Program-made: the position numbers and the translations under genes
The notes under the pieces: generated by a model
What the model was told of the DNA's origin: nothing
The model's input: only the letters and a program-made list of their open reading frames with translations
Database searches by the model: none
From: Salinimonas iocasae
GTDB lineage: Bacteria > Pseudomonadota > Gammaproteobacteria > Enterobacterales > Alteromonadaceae
NCBI RefSeq assembly: GCF_006228385.1
Contig: NZ_CP039852.1
Span: forward strand, 806,001-870,000
Length of the DNA: 64,000 bases
Direction: 5' to 3'
Part shown: piece by piece, positions 43,608-51,660 of the stretch
How the letters are laid out: each line of letters opens with the position of its first letter
How positions within the stretch are numbered: position 1 is the first letter of the stretch

Positions 43608-45647
43608 TTATTGCTCATTCAAATCAAGACTGATTGCCATTAATCTGTTTTTAGGACGTTGTCGCGCCACTCTGACGCAATAGTCTTCGGCCAAGCCATA
43701 TACAACATTACACTGATGATTAAGCTCTACAGGTAGCGGGTCGCCGGTCACTATATCAAATCTCTTTATCTGCGCGTCCGAAGTTGTTTGAGTGTATAGA
43801 CTATCACCGACAATTTCCCACTCAAAACTAAGTGGAGTGGTATTCGTAGCTATTAATCTTTCCTCATCACTATCGTTTACCCGCCATATTCCATCTATAT
43901 TTTGCTTTTGTATGAAAAGGCCATGCTCGGTATTTGCAATTCGCCGGGCAGGGGGCAAACCGACTTTGTGATGCTCATTAGTCCGCGGGTTCATTCTGTA
44001 AACCACACCCTGCGCATCTTGCTCTTTTATATATAAAACAGAGTGAGAATCAAATGTGGGCGATCGGCCTTCAAACTGCGCGCCCAGTGTCAATGCCTTC
44101 TGTGTCAAGTCGCACAGGGTGATTCGGCCCCGACGGATGAGCGCGCACTTGCTGCCATCTGAGCTGATGTACATTTGAAGCGCATCAACGCCTAGCGGGG
44201 CGCGTGTGAGCTGAACATGTGAGTCGGTATCTATATCGAACTTCCAGATTTGATTTGTGCCAGTTCTGTCCGAACTGTAAAAAATATCATTTTTATGAAC
44301 AGCCAAAAGGTAATTTGCAGATGACTCGTCAGCTGTTACCGGCTTATTAACCGGGGCCATTCTTTTATTGCCGCTCATCAATAGATTGCTGGCGCTGAAA
44401 TTACCATCAATAAACGCGAACCCATCCGGGTGGTAGGTAGGATAATAGGCCGGGTGTGTTAGTGTTATCAGGGGAGTAAGCTGTAAATTGTGGTATTTTA
44501 GCCCCGTAAATACCCCGTTATCACGTTTAAAAACAAGATAGGTATTGTGCATTGCTATACTAAACATCGTAAAGTCGATATCAGTTCGCCAGAGATTTTC
44601 GTATAGGTTGTCTGAATCGTAAAGCTCTACAATAGTGGAGAAATTATCTTCTGTTCGCAGTGTTGTTAGAAACTTTCCGTCAGGAGATGTATATACTGCA
44701 TAAATGCCAATGCCTTTTTTACCTGGTGCTCGCTGAGACAATAGCTCACCAGTCGAGTAATCATACACATAAAGTTGGGATTGGCTATTGCCGGGCGGAA
44801 TCTGCGCAAGCAAAATGCGGTCACCTTTTAGATAAGCGATATCTATTGTAATGCTAGCAGGGTTACAGGATATAATCGGTTTGCTGCTGTATGTAGCTTG
44901 CTCATAATCAAGGCTAGCCTGCATTAACTCACAGGATTTTGCGCTTTTCTCGACGTACAGTAGCTGCTTTTTGCCAATCCATACGGGCTCTCTTATATCT
45001 GCATTCGGGGCTATTATTTCTATACTGCCAGCATTTGAAGACTCAAATGCGAGAACATGCCAGTATTCATCGCCATCGCTTTTCACGCCATAAGCATACT
45101 CATCACTAAATGATGAGAATGCAGGTTCGCGCTTATCGTTCGAGGAATCAACATAACCAACAGCCGCTCCGGCTGTGAATTCTGACAGGTCTTTATTAAA
45201 ATAAAACGCGCTTACTATGGCGGTTAAAATGACGCAGGCAATTGGCAACAGTAGCCATTGAACTAACCTTGAAGCCTTGCTTTTATGTTCAGGTTCATCA
45301 GGCTCCGCCGTCGATTCATTTGAGACAATCTGAACATGTGCAATAAATTCGTACCCAACGTTCTGCACCGCTTTAATAAAGTGGACGCCAGGTTCGCCGG
45401 TTGCCTGATTAAAATTTTTGCGAAGCCTTGATATTGCAGTGGCAAGTTGTTGCTCTGAAGCTATACTCTGTGCTGGCCATAGTTCGAATAACGCTTCTTT
45501 GGTAACAGGGGCGCCATTGTTCGATAAAAACAACTCCAGAATTTGTCGCTGGAGGTTTGCCAGTTCAATTTTCCCACCATCATAAATGATGATCCCGCGT
45601 TTTGGGATATAGGTGAGATTGTGGGCAATTATGTACTTCTGCTCCAT
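43608..45647 (-). CDS. CadC-like membrane regulator with beta-propeller
   Basis: A 679-residue protein. Residues 1-105 are an OmpR/CadC-type winged helix (GKIELANLQRQILELFLSNN, then AVQNVGYEFIAHV). A membrane helix lies near 132-156 (LVQWLLLPIACVILTAIVSA). The periplasmic part consists of TolB/WD-like blades (VHKNDIFYSSDRTGTNQIWK; QLTRAPLGVDALQMYISSDG). It would sense an extracytoplasmic signal through the propeller and act on DNA. It is divergent from the small secreted peptide gene at 45813, its probable target. AGGA precedes the ATG. Confidence 0.87.
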   Translation of the reverse strand: MEQKYIIAHNLTYIPKRGIIIYDGGKIELANLQRQILELFLSNNGAPVTKEALFELWPAQSIASEQQLATAISRLRKNFNQATGEPGVHFIKAVQNVGYEFIAHVQIVSNESTAEPDEPEHKSKASRLVQWLLLPIACVILTAIVSAFYFNKDLSEFTAGAAVGYVDSSNDKREPAFSSFSDEYAYGVKSDGDEYWHVLAFESSNAGSIEIIAPNADIREPVWIGKKQLLYVEKSAKSCELMQASLDYEQATYSSKPIISCNPASITIDIAYLKGDRILLAQIPPGNSQSQLYVYDYSTGELLSQRAPGKKGIGIYAVYTSPDGKFLTTLRTEDNFSTIVELYDSDNLYENLWRTDIDFTMFSIAMHNTYLVFKRDNGVFTGLKYHNLQLTPLITLTHPAYYPTYHPDGFAFIDGNFSASNLLMSGNKRMAPVNKPVTADESSANYLLAVHKNDIFYSSDRTGTNQIWKFDIDTDSHVQLTRAPLGVDALQMYISSDGSKCALIRRGRITLCDLTQKALTLGAQFEGRSPTFDSHSVLYIKEQDAQGVVYRMNPRTNEHHKVGLPPARRIANTEHGLFIQKQNIDGIWRVNDSDEERLIATNTTPLSFEWEIVGDSLYTQTTSDAQIKRFDIVTGDPLPVELNHQCNVVYGLAEDYCVRVARQRPKNRLMAISLDLNEQ

Positions 45648-45812
45648 GCAATTCCTGTCTCAATATGAATAAGTAAGCTTCATGTAATAAAATGTAATGT
45701 ACTGTCAGGACTTATTATCACTTTGTAATGATTGGTAAAGATAACGTCAAGCAGCGTTTGAATTGCCATAGTATAACTTGCGCTCTCAAAATAAAAATTA
45801 AGGAGCGTCACA

Positions 45813-45995
45813 ATGACCAATCTTATCAAAGTACCTGCAGCAGCATTATTTTTCACTTTATTTTCTCTTCCTGCATTCGCAACCGGCGATAAAGAGAAGA
45901 CTTCGTCTGAAACAGTTATAACGACCAGTGGAATGGAAACGATAGGTCGCTGTTCGAGCTATCCAGAGTGTAACAAAAGATTTACTGGTAATTAG
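45813..45995 (+). CDS. Small secreted peptide, 60 residues
   Basis: A Sec signal peptide (MTNLIKVPAAALFFTLFSLP, cleavage after AFA) is followed by a short hydrophilic mature region of about 37 residues with two cysteines (RCSSYPECNKR) that may form one disulphide. AAGGAG precedes the ATG. There is no homology I recognise. It is divergent from the CadC-like regulator, and its intergenic promoter region is the natural target of that protein. Confidence 0.6.
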   Translation: MTNLIKVPAAALFFTLFSLPAFATGDKEKTSSETVITTSGMETIGRCSSYPECNKRFTGN

Positions 45996-45997
45996 AA

Positions 45998-46294
45998 ATG
46001 GCCGGAGAAGGGCATCGCTTTATATGGCGTGTCGAAGACGTACTGGCTTCGGGTGACAGCCGAGTAGTAGCTGAAACAACAGATTTAAGAGATTTATTAA
46101 GCTATCGGGACATGAATTTAGAACTTGTTCTGGTGGTTTTATATTACGACTCCGAGGGGATCACGGATGAGGACCCTCTTTTTATTCAAGATGACGAGAT
46201 ACCTTCGAGGGCTCGTCATGACCTGGATGTCCCCCTTACCTATCAATTTGAGTATAACGAAGTGTGGTCAAACGTATCTGATAACGTTATGTAA
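45998..46294 (+). CDS. Hypothetical 98-residue protein
   Basis: It begins 2 bases after the stop of the secreted peptide and has no signal peptide or membrane helix. It is acidic (GITDEDPLFIQDDEIPSRAR) with a plausible beta-rich content. There is no ribosome-binding site of its own, so translation would rely on coupling. It could be a chance frame. Confidence 0.4.
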   Translation: MAGEGHRFIWRVEDVLASGDSRVVAETTDLRDLLSYRDMNLELVLVVLYYDSEGITDEDPLFIQDDEIPSRARHDLDVPLTYQFEYNEVWSNVSDNVM

Positions 46295-46582
46295 AAGTCA
46301 CTTTGCAGATGTGCTCAATCTTATAGTGAAAGAGCAGCCCGGTTTAGTAGATAGAGTTTGAATTAATATCTATCCCGGGCAATGCTCTATTAATATCTCG
46401 CAATATCATCACAACTATTCACCATCAAACTCGGGTATTGGAATTCCCGTTTGTCAGCTGACGAGCCAAAAGCATTGGCATCAGCTTCATTGGAAGCCGA
46501 AAATAACCGCTCGCAGCAGTTTTGTTGGAAAAGGCTCTGATTAGCGAAGAAACCTTTGAACAGAATTCGTACCAGCAGACAC

Positions 46583-46612
46583 AAAAAAACCGACTTGCGT
46601 CGGCTTATTTTT
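46583..46612. terminator. tRNA-associated bidirectional terminator, copy A
   Basis: CCGAC (46590-46594) and GTCGG (46599-46603) form a stem with A7 on one side and TTATTTTT on the other. On the minus strand it follows the tRNA-Leu fragment, as a natural tRNA terminator would. Confidence 0.75.
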
Positions 46613-46637
46613 CTCTTTCCTGTAGACTTGAAAAGAG

Positions 46638-46707
46638 TGGTACCAGTGGGCGGACTTGATTGGACCGACACTCGGACGCCACGCCCGAAGGCAACGGATT
46701 TTGAAAA
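46638..46707 (-). other. Chimeric 3' fragment of tRNA-Leu(CAA), att-site copy A
   Basis: Read on the minus strand: anticodon loop TTCAAAA, TCCGTTGCCTTCGGGCGTGG, and at the end TCAAGTCCGCCCACTGGTAC-CA, i.e. the 3' half of a tRNA-Leu with CCA end. Between GGCG and TCAAG it carries about 17 extra bases resembling the separate fragment at 49588-49619, so the copy is a hybrid of two tRNA-derived sequences. It cannot fold as a tRNA and marks an old integration site. Confidence 0.75.
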
Positions 46708-46760
46708 CGTTGCTTTTAATTTAATATAAATAAATCAACACGTTAATTTTACGAGTTAGT

Positions 46761-46783
46761 GCTTTGCAAAATCTTTGCAAAGC
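46761..46783. repeat. Inverted repeat next to tRNA fragment A
   Basis: GCTTTGCAAA-ATC-TTTGCAAAGC, a perfect 10-3-10 dyad, lies 53 bp from the fragment end. An almost identical dyad lies at the same distance from fragment B (49797-49819). A conserved arm-type integrase site is likely. Confidence 0.6.
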
Positions 46784-46917
46784 ACAACTACCCGTATTCA
46801 GTCTTTTTCCAGCCATCTATCAAACCCCACCATGATGTCTACTGTTAAGATAATCCGGTGAGGTGCCATGTTTCTGACTTTCCACGACAAAGATGGCCAG
46901 ATGAGAACGAATCCCTG

Positions 46918-47466
46918 TTACCTATTGATATAGGAGTTGACGCTACTGACGGTACCATAAGCAAACTCAATACCCGCCATTATGGTTGCATGGACCTGGG
47001 ATGCGGCAACCTTGATGCCGTTAAACTCAAGATCCATCGTGGTACAGGCATCTTCCAGAATAGTGACATTATAACCGAAATCCGAAGCTGCCCTTGCCGT
47101 TGCCTCGATACACATGTGGCTCATCGCGCCAATGATCACCACTTCTTCAATATTATGCTGGTCCAAAAGCTCTTTGAGATTGGTTTTCAAAAACGCATTT
47201 GGGTAATTTTTAAGAATAACCGTTTCGTCGTTTTTCGGTGCCACAGATTCATGGATCTTCACGCCTTCCGATCCCGGCGTGAATAGAGGTGCGTCCGGGT
47301 CGGGAAACTCATGATGAATATGTATCAGCAAATTCTGTTGCTGACGGGCATGTTCTATCGCTTTAGCAGCATTGCCAGCGGTTTTTTCAATGTTTACCTG
47401 CGGCAGTTTTCCTGACGGGAAGTACTCATTCTGTATGTCAACAACAATCAGTGCCTGCTTACTCAT
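46918..47466 (-). CDS. Isochorismatase-family cysteine hydrolase
   Basis: A 182-residue hydrolase with the expected triad: Asp in LIVVDIQNEYF, a Lys in the NYPNAFLKTNL region, and Cys in IIGAMSHMCIEATARAASDF after the cis-peptide element. Members hydrolyse amides or isochorismate; related stand-alone enzymes are nicotinamidase-like. AGAGGA precedes the ATG. It is 40 bases after the MBL hydrolase gene on the same strand and next to a GlxA-type regulator, a frequent arrangement. Confidence 0.88.
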   Translation of the reverse strand: MSKQALIVVDIQNEYFPSGKLPQVNIEKTAGNAAKAIEHARQQQNLLIHIHHEFPDPDAPLFTPGSEGVKIHESVAPKNDETVILKNYPNAFLKTNLKELLDQHNIEEVVIIGAMSHMCIEATARAASDFGYNVTILEDACTTMDLEFNGIKVAASQVHATIMAGIEFAYGTVSSVNSYINR

Positions 47467-47506
47467 AGTGTAAATCCTCTTTGTGGTAAGTAAATAAATG
47501 TTCTTT

Positions 47507-48388
47507 TTACTTGAAGGTCAGTGTTTCACCATCGGCCGGAATTTTAGTGGCTTTTTCAATGCCTTCCTGCTCAACGTATTCTCTTAATTCTTTTCGGCTT
47601 ACAGTCATATGATTTACCGCATCCATGTGAACAGCAACGATAGTGGCATCAGGTGCTGCGCGATGCGCACGCAATGTGTCCTGTTTACCCATGATAATCG
47701 GGTCGTCTTTAAATCCTGTGACCTCTGCAGCGCCGGTATTCAGGACAATCACGCCAGGCTGGTATTGCTGTATGGCGTGTTCAACGTCTGAACGCCAAAG
47801 CGTATCGCCAACGATATAGGTCGTCTCATAACCGGATGCTTCAAACACTACGCCCATAACATTGCCAAGGATTTCAGCCAAAGCAGGCACAGAATAAATA
47901 GCATCAGAGCCATGTTGTCCCCCCGTTTTATGAAGGGTTACACCACTAAAGCTATCTTCATTACTGAGCACCCGCACATCGGTAAAGCCCTGTGAGCGAA
48001 TTAGCCCGGCATCAGTGGTATTTTGAACAAATAACGGAATATCTTTGGCTATGTGCTGTTGAGCTGCATCATCCCAGTGATCAAGGTGCGTGTGCGTGAC
48101 AATCACGGCATCTACATCCTTGAGTAGTGTTTCAACGGGCATGGGTAAGGTCACCATCGGGTTACGTAAATCGCTTCGATAGGTGTTCTCAAACCCCGGG
48201 TAAGCGCCTTTATCGGCAAGCATGGGATCAACAAGAAACGTTGTATCGCCGTAGGTTACTTTTAGGGTGGCGTTGCGAATGTGTTGAATTGTATGTGTGG
48301 CGTCTTGTAACGCAGGTTCGGTCTGTGCTTTGCCAGGCAAAGCCACAGTCGCCAAGATGAGTGAACCAATTATTGCTGTTTTGAACAT
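47507..48388 (-). CDS. Secreted MBL-fold metallo-hydrolase (UlaG-like)
   Basis: About 293 residues from ATG 48388, chosen because it begins a signal peptide (MFKTAIIGSLILATVALPGK). The metal-binding motif is VTHTHLDHWDD near residue 95; further ligands are in GGQHGSD and YIVGDTLW. UlaG-like enzymes act on lactones or phosphoesters; substrate unknown. Upstream residues of the longer frame do not look like a leader. Confidence 0.85.
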   Translation of the reverse strand: MFKTAIIGSLILATVALPGKAQTEPALQDATHTIQHIRNATLKVTYGDTTFLVDPMLADKGAYPGFENTYRSDLRNPMVTLPMPVETLLKDVDAVIVTHTHLDHWDDAAQQHIAKDIPLFVQNTTDAGLIRSQGFTDVRVLSNEDSFSGVTLHKTGGQHGSDAIYSVPALAEILGNVMGVVFEASGYETTYIVGDTLWRSDVEHAIQQYQPGVIVLNTGAAEVTGFKDDPIIMGKQDTLRAHRAAPDATIVAVHMDAVNHMTVSRKELREYVEQEGIEKATKIPADGETLTFK

Positions 48389-48532
48389 ATTATTGTCTCC
48401 GGTACGATTGTTTCGATAACGCAAGCAATAATATAAAAGGCAATGTGTTAAAAACATTGACCCTGATGACAATGTTCGAAACTATTGGGCCAATAGGTAG
48501 ACGGCGGACAATCGTTTTGAAGGAGGTGGAGT

Positions 48533-49483
48533 ATGCCATTACCAAAAGTCGGGCTCGTTGTGCATCCCGGTTTCAGCCCTTTTCATTTTTCTGTTCCCTA
48601 TATGATATTTGGTATGCTTTTGCCGGATAGTCCGTTATTTGAACTTAAAATTGTTTCACCGGACGGACAACCGCTGGCTTCAGAGAGAGCGATGACGCTC
48701 ACCCCCGATGGAGGACTGGCGCTATTAAATGATATGGATATTGTTGTCGTACCCGGCTGGCACGATCTCAATGAGCCACCGTCAAAAGAACTGGTCGATG
48801 CGTTACAGCGCTGCTACCACCGGGGTGCCTACGTCGTGGGACTTTGCTATGGTACTTACGCGCTAGCGTATGCCGGCTTATTGGACGGTAAATGCGCTTC
48901 CACGCACTGGTTGGCTGAGCAAGATTTCAGCCGTCGATTTCCAAATGTAAACTTAGATACCAATGCGCTGTATATCGAAGATGACCGCATAGTGACGTCG
49001 GCAGGTACCGCAGCAGGGTTAGATTGTTGCTTGTTTTTAGTGCGCGAATATCACGGTGGTAAAGTGGCTAACTCAGTGGCCCGCGTGATGGTGACCCCTC
49101 CGCACAGGGAAGGTGGACAGGCGCAGTTCATTGAGCAGCCTGTTGCTATCTCTACTCAGGATGCGCATATCAACCGGCTATTGGACTATTTACGAAAAAA
49201 CATCGCAGTATCACACACCATTGATGACCTCGCCGCGCGCACGGCCATGAGTCGGCGGACGTTTACGCGACACTTCCAAAGAGCGACAGGTATGTCGGTA
49301 ATGGCGTGGTTGATTGGGGAGCGATTACGACAAGGGCGTGAATTGTTAGAAATGACCTCATTGTCGATAGATGCGATAGCAGAAAAGGTTGGCTTTCAAA
49401 CCGCGACATCGTTTCGCCAGCACTTTAAGCAACGTCACAGGCTGAGTCCAAGAGATTGGCGAAACAGTTTCAGACATGAGTAG
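48533..49483 (+). CDS. GlxA-type regulator (DJ-1/PfpI + AraC HTH)
   Basis: A 316-residue regulator. Residues about 5-175 are a DJ-1/PfpI domain (VVVPGWHD, nucleophile-elbow Cys in VVGLCYGTYALAYAGLLDGK). Residues about 215-312 are an AraC HTH (IDDLAARTAMSRRTFTRHFQ and KVGFQTATSFRQHFKQRHRL). It is divergent from the hydrolase pair and probably controls it. GGAGG precedes the ATG. Confidence 0.9.
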   Translation: MPLPKVGLVVHPGFSPFHFSVPYMIFGMLLPDSPLFELKIVSPDGQPLASERAMTLTPDGGLALLNDMDIVVVPGWHDLNEPPSKELVDALQRCYHRGAYVVGLCYGTYALAYAGLLDGKCASTHWLAEQDFSRRFPNVNLDTNALYIEDDRIVTSAGTAAGLDCCLFLVREYHGGKVANSVARVMVTPPHREGGQAQFIEQPVAISTQDAHINRLLDYLRKNIAVSHTIDDLAARTAMSRRTFTRHFQRATGMSVMAWLIGERLRQGRELLEMTSLSIDAIAEKVGFQTATSFRQHFKQRHRLSPRDWRNSFRHE

Positions 49484-49587
49484 GGTTGTAAGAATAGGTG
49501 GTTAAGCGGATTATATTATCGATGTGGTTGTCTGCCGAAATTGAGATAAGGCACGAACAATAAAAGGGACAGTCACGCTTTACATTT

Positions 49588-49619
49588 GGCTGGGCCGATA
49601 CTCGAACGCCACGCCGTGC
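49588..49619 (-). repeat. Degenerate tRNA-derived fragment C
   Basis: Minus strand reads CGTGGCGTTCGAGTATCGGC-CCAGCC; the same motif with a few changes is embedded inside fragment A (46657-46687). It contains a TTCGAGT-like T-loop and looks like a relic of another tRNA 3' end left by an earlier recombination. Confidence 0.5.
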
Positions 49620-49641
49620 TTTTGTATTTCAGACACAAAAA

Positions 49642-49661
49642 AACCGACTCAAAGGTCGGTT
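49642..49661. terminator. tRNA-associated terminator, copy B
   Basis: AACCGAC (49642-49648) pairs with GTCGGTT (49655-49661), with seven As to the left, giving a T-tract on the minus strand. It is the counterpart of the terminator beside fragment A. Confidence 0.75.
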
Positions 49662-49688
49662 GATTGTTTCTTCCGCTAGGGAAAAGAG

Positions 49689-49742
49689 TGGTACCAGTGG
49701 GCGGACTTGAACCGCCACGCCCGAAGGCAACGGATTTTGAAA
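49689..49742 (-). other. Clean 3' fragment of tRNA-Leu(CAA), att-site copy B
   Basis: On the minus strand: TTTCAAAATCCGTTGCCTTC, GGGCGTGGCGGTTCAAGTCC, GCCCACTGGTACCA. This is the anticodon loop (CAA), 3' anticodon strand, variable arm, T-arm, acceptor strand and CCA of a tRNA-Leu, without the 5' half. Such 3' half-copies are left when an element integrates into the tRNA gene. Confidence 0.82.
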
Positions 49743-49796
49743 TTAATGCGCATATATTACTTTATTGAAATCATGGGTATATGTTTACATTGAGAA

Positions 49797-49819
49797 GCTT
49801 TGCAAATTCTTTGCAAAGT
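49797..49819. repeat. Inverted repeat next to tRNA fragment B
   Basis: GCTTTGCAAA-TTC-TTTGCAAAGT, 54 bp from the fragment end. It matches the dyad at 46761-46783 in sequence and distance. Confidence 0.6.
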
Positions 49820-50019
49820 CAGGCCTCATTCCTACGAACAATGTCAAGAAATCTCTTCCGCTTACTTATCAGGTTGTAATAGTAAAAATCATCAAATGTA
49901 ATAGTCTTCCGGAACACCTCATCCTGCCAACGGAAGCACGTCACCAACAGAATATGACAGGCAGTATTTTAAGGACATAGAAAGTGTCTAGGAAAGTCAG
50001 GCCTTGCCAAATGATCCCC

Positions 50020-50139
50020 GCACCAATAGTTAAAGTACAAATACGCAACAATCCATAAAGCCATTAATTGAATCAGGGATGGATTAACATCGCCAAAAAC
50101 GAGGGAACAATGAGTGAGTTTTTAACGCAATGGCAAGAG
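50020..50139 (+). repeat. 120-bp direct repeat, copy 1
   Basis: 50020-50139 and 51541-51660 are the same length and largely identical, covering the 5' leader and the first ten codons (MSEFLTQWQE) of two genes. The repeat suggests duplication of a promoter/start region followed by decay of both genes. Confidence 0.7.
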
Positions 50140-50291
50140 ACTGCTCATACTACCTTGGCACTGTTTATATGGCTTTTTAGGTTTTCGTGCTTGGCTACCT
50201 AATAAGCTCAATGAGCCAAGTCTTTGTCAACAAAAAGCGAACGCAAAAACCTATGGAAAAATTGGAGCCAAGAGAGCCCGCCTACCTCTAG
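50110..50291 (+). pseudogene. Frameshifted small membrane protein
   Basis: It starts MSEFLTQWQETAHTTLALFI, then the frame is lost near 50180. In the next frame it continues VFVLGYLISSMSQVFVNKKR and TQKPMEKLEPREPAYL to a stop at 50291. The hydrophobic pattern suggests the start of a permease-like or small membrane protein. Confidence 0.6.
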
Positions 50292-50396
50292 TCTAAGGGT
50301 ACTGCACTCTAAGGTCTATGATGGTTCAATTTGACGTCATTATGGCTTTGCCGGTTTACATAAATGCGGGTGGTTCAATTAGGGAGTACATAAATC

Positions 50397-50540
50397 ATGA
50401 TGAATTGTATGGGAGAGACGATGGGGGTTGAAATGATGATAGGTATGGGTTTGATCTGGCTACTGGTAGTGATGGTCCTAATCGGGGCAGTGGCTGCGTT
50501 GTAGAAATACTTACGTTCAGATAAAGCGCGTGATGAATAG
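50397..50540 (+). CDS. Met-rich small membrane protein with in-frame amber codon
   Basis: MMNCMGETMGVEMMIGMGLI then WLLVVMVLIGAVAAL, stop TAG at 50502, after which the same frame continues KYLRSDKARDE to TAG 50538-50540. Met-rich single-helix proteins ending in KYLRxDKA are common beside copper/heavy-metal efflux genes. The TAG therefore looks like a recent nonsense mutation in a 47-codon gene. Confidence 0.5.
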
Positions 50541-50794
50541 AATTAAACATTTGTCTGCAAGCCCGCAAGCAAATGTCATTTCTTTTCCTTTTTAGTAAAT
50601 GTTGTCTGGAAAATGTGGTAGGCCCCTTTTATAAAACCTGGTCACAATGGACCCCATGTACGCAGTGCTTATCTGTACTCAGGCAAGTTTTGGAAATGGC
50701 GTAATTAGCTTACTTGACTTCTAAAGAAACAAGTATAGAACGAGTGCGAAAAAATATGAAGATTTTATTGGATGGAATATATAAAAGTTAAAAT

Positions 50795-51427
50795 ATGGAA
50801 CCAACAAGAAAAAGTGATTTAAAAAAGGCCAGAACGCTTCAAATATTAAATGTCATCTATGATGCAATTGAAGTCATAGTAGCTTTAATCGCAGGAATAA
50901 TTGCTAATAGTTCAGCGCTCATAGGGTGGGCATTGGACAGTACAATAGAGGTGTTAAGCGCTACCACGCTAGGCTGGCGTCTACACGGCGAACTTAAGGG
51001 AATTGATAAAAAACAAGTAAATAGACGGAAGAAAATCACTCTCTACGTGATTGCCGTATCATTTACTTTGGTCTGCATATTTATATCTTATGATTCCGTT
51101 ACAAAACTTCTTAGTCAGCAAACGTCAAGCTGGAGCACTATGGGGTTAATCATTTTAGTTACTTCCTTGCTTATCAACCCGATTTTAATTCATTTCAAAA
51201 GAAAATATGGCCGCAAGCTGGATAGCCCGGCGTTACTCGCCGATGCTAAAGATACCTTTATCTGCTTATACCAAACGATCGTTGTCCTTGCCGGTTTGCT
51301 ATTGGTAAATTGGTTTGGTTGGTGGTGGGCTGATCCTGTGGCGGCATTGCTCATTGTACCTTATGCAGCAAAAGAAGGTTGGGAAGCTTACACTAAAGCA
51401 AGAGACATCAGTATTGATGAGAAGTAA
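50795..51427 (+). CDS. Cation-efflux (CDF-like) transporter, short form
   Basis: A 210-residue membrane protein with about six helices. ALIGWALDSTIEVLSATTLG and LLADAKDTFICLYQTIVVLA carry the acidic metal-site positions of CDF proteins, and WWADPVAALLIVPYAAKEGW closes TM6. The family has a short version lacking the cytoplasmic dimer domain, so it appears intact. It would export divalent metal. It lies between two decayed metal-related genes. Confidence 0.8.
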   Translation: MEPTRKSDLKKARTLQILNVIYDAIEVIVALIAGIIANSSALIGWALDSTIEVLSATTLGWRLHGELKGIDKKQVNRRKKITLYVIAVSFTLVCIFISYDSVTKLLSQQTSSWSTMGLIILVTSLLINPILIHFKRKYGRKLDSPALLADAKDTFICLYQTIVVLAGLLLVNWFGWWWADPVAALLIVPYAAKEGWEAYTKARDISIDEK

Positions 51428-51540
51428 TACCCGCATCACCTTAAATAATTCATTCTCTTAGCACTGACTTGTTTCGTCACGTATCAACCAAGTGCTTCAG
51501 GCTCAGGCATCATGATACAGCACAGAATGTAATGTTCCAT

Positions 51541-51660
51541 GCACCGATGGTTGAGATACAAATACGCAGCAATCCATAAAGCCATTAATTGAATCGGCGA
51601 TTGATTAACATTGTCTTAAAGGAGAGAACAATGAGTGAGTTTTTAACGCAATGGCAAGAG
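51541..51660 (+). repeat. 120-bp direct repeat, copy 2
   Basis: Second copy of the repeat described at 50020, ending at codon 10 of the MSEFL start of the decayed cation transporter. Confidence 0.7.

Larger units (their letters stand above)
46295..46917. other. Left edge of accessory region: hairpin, terminator, tRNA fragment
   Basis: No gene is supported (a 93-codon minus frame crosses the tRNA fragment and terminator). A long hairpin with one bulge joins AGAGCAGCCCGG (46331-46342) to CCGGGC-AA-TGCTCT (46375-46388), probably ending the preceding unit. The terminator, tRNA-Leu fragment and inverted repeat that follow are listed separately. Confidence 0.55.
46708..49688. mobile_element. Putative genomic island 1 between tRNA-Leu fragments A and B
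   Basis: About 3 kb bounded by the two tRNA-Leu 3' fragments. It holds the isochorismatase-like hydrolase, MBL hydrolase and GlxA-type regulator, and no integrase. It is probably what is left of an older insertion at the same tRNA gene. Confidence 0.5.
49484..50109. other. Junction region between the two islands
   Basis: No gene is supported (a 71-codon plus frame from 49765 looks spurious). It holds the degenerate tRNA-derived fragment at 49588-49619, a terminator, tRNA-Leu fragment B and the conserved inverted repeat, listed separately. Confidence 0.55.

Noticed and set aside
45813..45995. Second double-glycine-leader peptide
   Set aside because: The N-terminus is a Sec signal peptide and has no GG cleavage motif.
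46390..46671. 93-codon minus-strand frame
   Set aside because: Crosses the tRNA fragment and its terminator; cannot be a real gene.
49765..49980. 71-codon plus-strand frame
   Set aside because: No ribosome-binding site or domain; overlaps the integrase-arm-like inverted repeat.
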